DNA from: Jaltomata sinuosa
Lineage: Eukaryota > Streptophyta > Magnoliopsida > Solanales > Solanaceae
Direction: 5' to 3'
NCBI GenBank assembly: GCA_003996215.1
Contig: QJPP01001726.1
Location: 62,001-126,000, forward strand
Length of the DNA stretch: 64,000 nucleotides
Part shown: piece by piece, positions 56,508 through 64,000 of the stretch
Layout: each line of letters opens with the position of its first letter
Numbering within the stretch: position 1 is the stretch's first letter
Position numbers and translations under genes: made by a program
The notes under the pieces: model-generated
What the model was told of the DNA's origin: nothing
The model's database searches: none
The model's input: only the letters and a program-made list of their open reading frames with translations

Positions 56508-57168
56508 TCTATATTATATTAAAAGTGTGAAGCACCTTATAATGTGATTTGAACTTTTTGCCCTTTATTAAAAGTTTTTTCTTTAGACAAAATTGTCCTT
56601 TCACTATATTTCTCAAATATTTATAAATTGAAAATTTATTAAAATGTAGTTATTAAAACTTGCCTTGTTTATACCTAAAATTTAGTTATTTTATATTATT
56701 TAGGATTCCTTATTTTAAGTATGTAGAAGTCCTAAACTGTACGTAATTATACCTATTAATTTATAAAGTTTTTCATTATCTTTTTATATTTATTGATTAG
56801 GGTTTACTTGACAATAAAAGTTGTCGGCTAATATTTTTCTAATATCTGCTAATGTCAAACTTTTCTGCTTGTAATATTAATTAATGTTTGAATTCTAAAA
56901 GAAAATACTAATAACACATAAATCACAAAACATGATCGATTATGGAGGCTGAATTATTTTTTTTGTTTGAGGTTTGAAGATTCTAGAAGAGATAATAAGA
57001 GTTTTACTTGTAGAGCCGGAGAGTCATCGTGAGGAAGAGGATCAACAGAGACAATAACTGTAGAGGCTTGTGGGGAATCTAAGGAGGAAGAAGAAGTTGC
57101 AACTGTTTCAAATAAGATCACTGAAAGGACACGTTTATTAAAAGCATTAAGCTTTTAGGGTCGGCAAA

Positions 57169-57240
57169 GAGTTGCCAAAATCCGTTGATTGGAGATAGAA
57201 AGGCATCGTTGCCCCTGTTAATGACCAAGTCCAATGCGGT
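57169..57240 (+). pseudogene. Captured exon end of a papain-like cysteine protease
   Basis: 24 codons read ELPKSVDWR, a stop, then KGIVAPVNDQVQCG. This matches the start of the mature enzyme in plant papain-family (C1A) proteases, LPxSVDWRxKGxVxPVKDQGQCG. The Gln of the oxyanion hole (DQ) is present. The fragment ends before the catalytic Cys, with tgcg followed by a consensus splice donor GTGAGT (57239-57244). The stop replaces a usual Lys/Arg/Glu codon. Upstream DNA (57080-57165) is not clearly the prodomain. Confidence 0.65.
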
Positions 57241-57438
57241 GAGTTTTCTTCTTCTTCTTCTTCTTTCAAGTAAGCGATTATGTAAAGGTTAGGTGCAGTA
57301 GATGGAAAAAATTATCCTCAACTTTTGATAGGTGTTAAGAAGAATCATGTGTCGCCTCGATGAATTTAGTTTTCTGTTTTTCATGTAGTATATGAGGAGG
57401 ATGAAGGTGATATGAAACTTGTTTTGTTCTTATCGTAG

Positions 57439-57531
57439 TATGAAGATGATGAAGGCGATAAAGTTCTGCTGACAATTGATAGTGATCTTCTTGGTGCAGT
57501 TAACCACGCTAGATCTCAACTTCTGAAGTAG
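57439..57531 (+). pseudogene. Captured PB1-domain exon fragment
   Basis: After a splice-acceptor-like atcgtag, 30 codons read YEDDEGDKVLLTIDSDLLGA then VNHARSQLLK, then a stop. The acidic D-D-E-G-D and D-S-D-L pattern is the OPCA motif of PB1 domains, as at the C-end of plant CBS-PB1 proteins. A shorter degenerate copy (YEEDEGD) follows another tag at about 57391. The parent gene cannot be named from this. Confidence 0.55.
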
Positions 57532-59192
57532 AAATAAGGTATGCATACACTATCTTTTTTAAATTCTCATGTCATGGAATTATACTAAATATTTTATTGT
57601 TGTTGTGAGATTTATATTGTTCTGTTTCTTTCTTTGTTTAGGTTTCGGTTAGGTTATCAAATCTAGGATTTTTTTTGTAATTATCAATTACTACTTACAT
57701 TGTCTCTTCTTTTTGTTAAGTTTTAGAATTCGCTTTAGGTTTCAAGAATTTAAAACCAAAAAAGTTTACAGTAAAGAGGAGCTAAAGGAAACCCAAGAGA
57801 TCTACGGTTAGCAACAAAATCAAACCCATCATTTGGGCTCAATTCATGACTATCATATGTATTTTGTATTGAAAATTTTGGCTGAATTCATGACAATCAT
57901 ATGTATTTTGTATATTATTGGATCAATAATCAGGTCTTGGTTAACTTCACTAATATATTGATACCAAGCATAGTGAAGGAGGTAATCTCTACTTTTTTTG
58001 TTGCATTAGCTAATCTTTATTTTCTCAATTTGCTTATAGGTGCCACAATGAATTCTTATGGGTTCTTATTTTTGTGTCAGCTAAATTTAATTGATTTTTT
58101 TTATTTTATTTTTTTAGCATCTGTCATCTCAGACAAGTATGATTTTACGGTAAATTTTTTCAGTTATTCTTTAATTTGATTATTATTATTATTATTTAAG
58201 TTGAGAATCTATCGAAAACAATCTCTTATCTCATAAAAGTAGTAATAGTAGGGTAGAGATGGGTTCTACATGCACGTATGGGCTTTGCTTGGACGTCTAC
58301 CAACACATTCACCAACATTGAGAAGCTACGTATCTCATTCTAACTTTTGTTATATTTTCATATAATTCTGAAGACGTGTACTTTCTTTTAACAAATTTAA
58401 CAAAAATATGTGTTTTTTATCTATCCTTTGTTGTATTTTCATTTAGAAATAGGCATTCAATATATATTTCTTTCACCTTCCGATAGTAATTACAAATTTA
58501 TGTATATCAGTTTTTCCATCCCTTTATACTCTTTTCGATCCTTACACCTCCAACATACCCATCTACAACTTGGCTTTGACAATGAACTTTTGGATCAAGC
58601 ATTCGGTAACTAATTTGCTCTTTATACTTTTGTTTTGAAAAAATATATCATATTGATTTTCCTATTTATTTGAAAGAAGTTTAAACTTTGCGCCTACTCA
58701 TTGTTTGATTAATTATTTAATAAGTAATATGATTTGATGCATATTTTTTAGTGTATGTTTATAAATATACCTTTAATTAACTACTAATAAGTCCTTTGAT
58801 ATATTTGAGAAAAAACACAATTATCTATTGATTTTAGATCTCTAACTATTAATTATAAGTCATTTTTAGGCTAAGAATATTTGTTATTTACATAAAGTTT
58901 AACTTTCTTTCAATTCACCTAAACTATGTATGTCACGAGTATTACCTTCTCTATAGTTGGTTCAATAATTTAGGGAGTATTATATTATTCTATATTGATT
59001 CAAATTACATAATATTAATCTTTTCATACAATTTAAAGGTAAAAAGATTGTCAAGAATATACTTATTATTTTTAATTTAATCAAATATTATATATATTTT
59101 AGCATTAAGTTTTGCTATTTTATAATAATTTTTTAATACATGTTTTATCATTAACGTGATACACACGTGCAATGCACGTACACTAAACTAGT

Positions 59193-59866
59193 TATTAAGC
59201 AGGACCAAGACGGAATATGTGGAGTGCAAGTTCAGTGAGGTGTCATATGTGACCGACGTGGAAGTGAGGCTTGATACGCATGTCATCCAAAAAAGAGATA
59301 GCTTCAAGTACCTTGGGTCTATTATCCAGGGTAACGGTGAGATTGACGAGGATGTGACCCATCGGATTGGTGCAGGGTGGATGAAATGGCGGCTCGCATC
59401 CGGGGTCTTGTGTGATAAAAAGGTGCCTCTCAAACTGAAAGGCAAGTTCTACAGAGTAGCAGTTAGACCGGCTATGTTGTATGGGGCAGAGTGTTGGCCG
59501 GTCAAGAACTCTCACGTTCAGAAGATGAAGGTGGCTGAGATGAGGATGTTGCGCTGGATGTGTGGGTTTACTAGGAGGGATAGGCTTAGGAATGCGGATA
59601 TTCGAGAGAAGGTGGGAGTGTCTTCCGTGGAAGATAAGATGCGGGAAGTGAGGTTGCGATGGTTTGGGCATGTGATGAGGAGAGGCGCAGAGGCCCCTGT
59701 GCGGCGGTGTGAGAGGCTGGCTATGGATGGATTTACGAGAGGTCGTGGTAGACCGAAGAAATATTGGAGAGAGGTGATTAGGCGGGATTTGGTGCAGTTG
59801 CAGCTTACCGAGGACATGACCTTAGATAGGAAGGTGTGGAGGGCTCAGATTAGGGTTGTAGGTTAG
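59193..59866 (+). pseudogene. RTE LINE protein, C-terminal region
   Basis: Open to the natural stop at 59864. Motifs include [57 protein letters not shown] and [12 protein letters not shown], the region after the RT catalytic box in plant RTE proteins. The RT core and endonuclease are missing, so the protein is inactive. No stop or frameshift is seen in the part that remains, which suggests a younger copy than the minus-strand RTE pieces. Confidence 0.85.
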
Positions 59867-60192
59867 TAGGTTGGTTGGTTTCTGTGTAGGGAGGAGGGCG
59901 GGGTTTTGTTGTCTTTTTAGTAGTTGAAAGGCTACGCTTGAAGCTTTTCTGCGCCGGCTACTTGCTAATGCCTTGTGTAGTTAGATTTTTATATTATTTT
60001 GTTGTAGTATAGTTTTGTGTTTATCTGTTGTTTTATTTGTTTGTTTTATCTCCTGGATTGCTTTGAGCCGAGGGTCTATCGGAAACAACCTCTTTACTTC
60101 ATTCTGGGGTAAAGGTATGGTCTGCGTACATCTTACCCTCCCCAGACCCCACTTTGTGGGAATATACTAGGTATGTTGTTGTTGTTGTTGTT
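59193..60192 (+). mobile_element. RTE-type LINE, 5'-truncated 3' half
   Basis: The C-terminal part of the RTE ORF is followed by a UTR with gagccgagggtctatcgg and cagaccccact, ending in a (TTG)n tail at 60175-60192. That tail is typical of plant RTE LINEs and of SINEs that borrow it. The start abuts the Helitron 3' end; no upstream RTE part lies on the other side of the Helitron, so the copy is truly truncated. Confidence 0.83.
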
Positions 60193-60496
60193 CCAAGTTC
60201 CTTTTTAAGGGATGAAATATACTAATTAAATTTATTGGGTCTTTTAGGTTTTTTTTATAGTTTATTTAGGTTTTCTTTTATTTTTCTAAAATAGTAGTAA
60301 CTTGAAATAATATTAATCAAAATAAATATAATTATCAAGAGTTGGAACGTGCACTTTTGTATGCTTTGATTTTTGCTTATAAATTAAATAATTATTTTAA
60401 GTTAATTATTATGCTAAAAGTTAATTATATTTTAGATATTAAATTTTATAATAGTTGTAGAGATTACATGTGCGAGACACATGACATAGATACTGG
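60193..60496 (+). mobile_element. Helitron 3' terminal part
   Basis: Ends with a perfect hairpin CATGTG-cgaga-CACATG (60467-60483), then CTGG (60493-60496) followed by T. The 5' limit of this element is not recognisable; its AT-rich body has no genes. Confidence 0.55.
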
Positions 60497-61094
60497 TATA
60501 TTATAAAAGCACAAATTTTAATACATTAAAAGTTGAATGACGAAAATATTCTCTAAATATTGATAGACTTTTATATTCTTAAATATTTATATAGTTTAAG
60601 AATAAATTATAAATCACTTAATGATAGAATTCTTTTCTGATTTAAACTACACATACACCGATCCTACAAAATTGATATTGGGTAGAATTCATTAAAGAAT
60701 ATATGGGAAAACTAATCAACGGGAAATCGTGAGACTAAACATGAGGAAGTATACCAACAAAACTTCTATTTACGTTAGATTTAGGAATGGAAGACAATTT
60801 CATTTCTTCTTAAAAAGGATATTTTATTTGCATTGGAAACTTTAGAAATGTAATTTATAGGAACTTTCGGAATGCCATTATATTCAATATCAAATTACTT
60901 TATTAAGGAGATATTTTAGTTTTTAAGAAAAATAAAAATTGATCAACACTTTAAAATTACTTTAACAATATCTAAATATGTTAAATTTGGATATTTAGTG
61001 ATCACACCACATATAAGTATAATTTTTTATTTTAACATAAGTATTATAATAATCAACGAGTGATATTCGTGTAACGCACGTACATAGAGACTAA
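60497..61094 (+). mobile_element. Small Helitron, about 0.6 kb
   Basis: Starts tatattataaaagcac directly at the previous terminus. It ends with the hairpin CGTG-taacg-CACG (61068-61080) and CTAA (61091-61094) followed by T. A canonical 5' TC is not preserved. Non-coding. Confidence 0.55.
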
Positions 61095-61473
61095 TTATTA
61101 TAAAAGCACATATATAAATATTAATTTATCAAAATATCCTTCAAACATTGAATTGACTTTTATACTCTCAACTATTTCATTAGAAAATTAACTCATGAAA
61201 ATCTGATTAGGAAGTTAACACACGAAATTAATTCTAATCCTATTATTTGGCGTTTACAATTGTGGATGTGGTTCCTTCTCTTTTTGTAAGTATAAAATTA
61301 ATTAATTTAATATTTGATGTTGCCAATATATGAGCATCCAAAAATATTTTTAAAGGTCAAAAAAAATTAAGGTACTGATCTGCACTAGCTAAAAAATATT
61401 TGGCGATATTGTTCAACTTCTTTATACTCTCTCATTAGAATTTTCAAGATTAGAAATAATCATTTTAATTAGG
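61095..61473 (+). mobile_element. Helitron-family 5' fragment, cut by element C
   Basis: Begins tattataaaagcac, like the previous unit, and matches 38652-39010 along its length. The match stops where the LTR of element C begins, so C probably inserted here; the 3' remainder would lie outside the window. Confidence 0.5.
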
Positions 61474-61849
61474 AAATATAACGATCGGGTTTATCGTTAC
61501 GGGTAGACTTTTCGTGCCAAGTTTTGAGTCAGAAAACTTCTGGGTTTGGGTGTTGAAAATTCTGGGCTAGGCTAGTCTCAGTCGGTTTTGGAGTGAGGTA
61601 TGGTCTAGGTCAATCCGGGTAAGGATTGGATAAAGTGTCTTGATTTGAGCTAGTTTTCCATTTAGCTAAGACATAAAGGAGTACGGAGAATTTTTCAAAA
61701 TCGAATTTGGGTAAGTAGAACTCCCGGTATCGAGGTTGACGTGAAAGGATTATTTCGAAACATCAGAAAAATGAGTGTATTATAAAATGGACCAATTTGA
61801 GGGAATTTACTACTTTCTGTCCCATGTCAACCACCGTAGAGATTGACAC

Positions 61850-61985
61850 ACCGCCGTAGCGACCTCCGCCATAGCGGAGAAAATATCGCTACAGTGGAAG
61901 TCAACGCCGGTCAGCCTCCGCCATAGCGGTCGACTCCGCTGCGGTGTTACTGCTATAGCAGAGAAGACCGCTATAGCAGAGCATG
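61850..61985. repeat. CCGCTATAGCGG-type palindrome cluster, element C
   Basis: The best-preserved version: ctccgccatagcggag forms a 6-bp stem with a CATA loop, and ctgctatagcag and ccgctatagcag lie close by. Confidence 0.75.
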
Positions 61986-62723
61986 AAGGGATTTAATGCA
62001 GAAACTTTCTCAAAACAGTCAGTTTTCAACACAGACATTTTGGAGAAGGGCAAGGCAATTTTGGGCAATTTTCCTCCGTGTTCCAACATTTTTCATCCCA
62101 AAGGTAAGGATTCTACTCCCCAAACTCCAAAATATCTTTCCTACGCTATAGAATTGGTAGGGGTGGACTTGGAGAAAAGTTTGAAATGACCTATGATGGT
62201 AGAATCCAGGGAAAAAGGGGATTCTAGGGTGTAGAAGTTCTTGTGTGTTGTAAATTTCATTAAATTATGATCATGTGGCCTTAATTGTCTAAATGTATCC
62301 ATAAAAATGGTAGGACTAGATGAATTATTGGTGGGAAATCCCGAAAGAGGGGTGGAATGATCATGGTTGGCCTGGGGTTTGGGATTTTGTATAATCTGGA
62401 TAATTAGTAGGCCATAAGGATTAATTTTGGTTATTGTGTGTTGTTTTAGACCAAGAACGGGCAAGAACTTCGGGAAATGAGAAAGCTTCGATTGAGTAGA
62501 GCTTGGAATATTTCAAGGTAGGTGATGGTTTTTTATTCTAATATGCATTATGCGTTCACGTACTATTTTATAGTAGTGTATGAGTTGCATGTTTAGGAAA
62601 TGAATTGTGAATGTCTAGTCGTCCGGTAATCGGTATTGTGAAATGAACTTCTTTGTTTGCTTGTTGGTTTTACAAGTATGTTTGTTCATTGGTTGTGATT
62701 GATTTGGATTTGTTATGACATTC

Positions 62724-62871
62724 GGTTGGCTCGGGTACCACACCTGGTACAAGATTTACTAACGTTGGCTTGGGTACCATGCCTGGTACGGGTATACTAA
62801 CGGTTGGCTCGGGTACCACGCCTGGTACGGGAATTCTAATGGTTGGCTCGTGTACCACGCCTGGTACGAGT
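62724..62871 (+). repeat. Four GTACC/GGTAC tandem units, element C
   Basis: ggttggctcgggtaccacgc-type units, spaced about 36-40 bp. Confidence 0.88.
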
Positions 62872-63693
62872 TGCTTTGATTGCATTATCTTATTCTTTGA
62901 TGGTTCCATAAGTGGACCGAGTTGCATTCTTCAACTGTGATATCTGCATAGGGTTCATGAGAGGCCGAGTGATTTTATGTTAAATGTGAGATTGGTCTTC
63001 GAGTAGACCAGGATTGCATGTCTAACACTTAGGTGATGTTAGGGGGATCCTTGGTGGGTCCGGGTTATGTGGGGAATGGTTATATGTTGCTGTTTTGGGT
63101 GTGGTCAATGGTTGTTATTTGGTTCATGTGTTAATAAGTTAACAGAGGGATTTAATATCTGGCTATTTCTTGGCTTACTACATATTTTATGTACCTTACT
63201 ATGTTATGGTTTACTGTTCATATTATGTTTATTGGAGCTGACCGATGATCCTACCAGTACACGGTGTTTGTGTACTGATGCTGCACTTACTTTTCTTTTT
63301 GTGAGTACACGCAATCTTCCGGCGGTTGACACGCGACCTCACCTGTAGTCCCAATGCTTTCAGACATCAAGGGTGAGCTGCTTTAATTGAGCTGCCTTGG
63401 TCTCTTTCATTTCAGTTATAGCCCACTTGTTTCGGGCATAGACTCTTGTTTATTTTGGAGTTGCATCCCCACATTCTAGACGCTTGATAGTGTTTTGGTA
63501 CGATGACTTTCAGATTCTAGGGAGGGATTTTTCGCAGGTTATTTATAATACTGTTTGAGATTTTGAATTGCTAGTTTATTTTCTTGCCCAGTGGTATTAA
63601 GCTGTTAGGTTATGCTAAGGGTTGAGTTCTATTGGTTCGCTTATCCGAGGGTAGGGTGGGTGCTACTTACGGTGGTCTGGGTCGTGATAACGA

Positions 63694-63706
63694 TGGTATC
63701 AGATCC
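63694..63706 (+). other. Primer-binding site, initiator tRNA-Met type (element C)
   Basis: TGGTATCAGATCC, one mismatch to TGGTATCAGAGCC, four bases after the LTR end. Confidence 0.82.
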
Positions 63707-63906
63707 CTAGGTTTGTTGATCTCGTCATACCAAAATAGGTCTAGTAGAGTTTTGCAGAACGGTGTGGAGACGTCCATACTTTTCTTCGAGAGGCTATAGG
63801 ACTTTAGAAACTATCTCTTCTTTCTTCCTTCGTGCTATAACTTGATTCCAATTGGTATCTGGTGATATAAATTGGTATCTGACTTCATTCACTTTTCTAT
63901 CCGCAG

Positions 63907-64000
63907 ATGGTTAACACATGGAACAATGGAGCAAGAGCAGCGGTCTCAGCAGCGGGCCTGGCTGTCAGAGGTAGAGGAAGGGGCAGGGGCAGGGGCCGGG
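63907..64000 (+). CDS. gag of element C, N-terminal start only
   Basis: The ATG at 63907 opens MVNTWNNGARAAVSAAGLAV then a RGRGRGRGR stretch, and stays open to the window end. It is homologous to the gag start of element A at 3389, which has MVNTRNGG. An Arg-Gly-rich N-terminus may bind nucleic acid. Whether the rest of the gene is intact cannot be seen; element C LTR decay suggests it may not be. Confidence 0.75.
   Translation, partial: MVNTWNNGARAAVSAAGLAVRGRGRGRGRGR

Larger units (their letters stand above)
56508..59191 (+). mobile_element. Non-autonomous Helitron carrying gene fragments
   Basis: The 5' end TCTATATTATATTAAAAGTG follows an A. The 3' end has a perfect 6-bp hairpin ACGTGC-aat-GCACGT (59165-59179), then CTAG (59188-59191) followed by T. 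These are the Helitron hallmarks: 5'-TC, hairpin near a 3' CTRR, insertion between A and T, no TIR or target duplication. No Rep/helicase is encoded. The interior has two recognisable exon-like pieces of unrelated plant genes. A short RTE/SINE-tail-like piece also lies at about 58195-58280, and a 46-bp-spaced duplication of catatgtattttgtat lies at 57857 and 57898. Confidence 0.8.
61474..63689 (+). repeat. 5' LTR of element C (about 2.2 kb)
   Basis: Aligns with 8339-10561. Both termini have decayed (TG and CA lost), so the start is approximate. Contains the palindrome cluster (about 61850-61985) and four GTACC/GGTAC units (62724-62871). The TATA position reads cataaag. Confidence 0.85.
61474..64000 (+). 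mobile_element. Tekay-type element C, 5' part only
   Basis: Full-length 5' LTR, iMet PBS and start of gag, in the same order as element A; continues beyond the window. Confidence 0.85.

Noticed and set aside
59243..59817. Minus-strand frames opposite the RTE protein
   Set aside because: Antisense shadows of the well-recognised RTE C-terminus.
1..64000. Endogenous pararetrovirus or geminivirus insertion
   Set aside because: All RT-containing regions have LTRs, integrase or LINE features; no movement-protein or coat-type sequence was recognised.

Overview
This window is a nested stack of transposable elements from a large plant nuclear genome. I find no intact host gene, rRNA gene, tRNA gene or CRISPR array. 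Evidence for a plant: plant-type LTR retrotransposons (chromodomain Tekay/Del-like Ty3, Ogre/Tat-like Ty3, Athila-like Ty3 derivatives, Ty1/copia), primer-binding sites complementary to plant initiator tRNA-Met, tRNA-Asp and tRNA-Arg, an L1 with a C-terminal RNase H, Helitrons with hairpin-CTRR termini, and RTE LINEs ending in (TTG)n. The RTE tails look like those common in Solanaceae, so a Solanaceae heterochromatic or pericentromeric region is my best guess. This is inference, not proof.

Layout. 1-1197: terminal-inverted-repeat (foldback/MITE-like) element. 1198-2056: AT-rich spacer with a 39-bp duplication and a G-run. 2057-10561 (+): Tekay-type Ty3 element A, 5' LTR truncated, coding region full of stops. 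First nest: an RTE LINE 3' end (minus; 10562-10753 plus 38279-38478) split by a 27.5-kb Ogre-like element (10754-38278, minus, TSD CCATA). A 5'-truncated L1 (18421-28966, plus) sits in the Ogre 3' untranslated region, and a Gag-protease-only LTR element (21041-27720, minus, TSD CCTAG) sits in the L1 ORF2. 38479-39958: Helitron pieces, an AT microsatellite and pyrimidine-rich host DNA.

Second nest: a Ty1/copia element (39959 to about 56166, minus) whose left LTR is split by Tekay-type element B (39991-50232, minus, TSD ATAGA). The LTR of B is split by a non-coding LARD-type element (42209-47688, plus, TSD GAGCA). Then follow a gene-fragment-carrying Helitron (56508-59191), an RTE LINE 3' half (59193-60192), a run of Helitron termini (about 60193-61473), and Tekay-type element C (61474 to the window end, plus), of which only the 5' LTR, PBS and start of gag are inside.

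The only long intact reading frame is the 826-codon gag-protease ORF at 23796-26276. The order of insertion is readable: Copia, then Tekay B, then LARD; and RTE, then Ogre, then L1, then the Gag-only element. The non-coding LARD and the Gag-only element share LTR termini, PBS and leader sequence, suggesting one absent autonomous Athila-like partner. Joins were made by eye, so LTR edges without a TSD are approximate.
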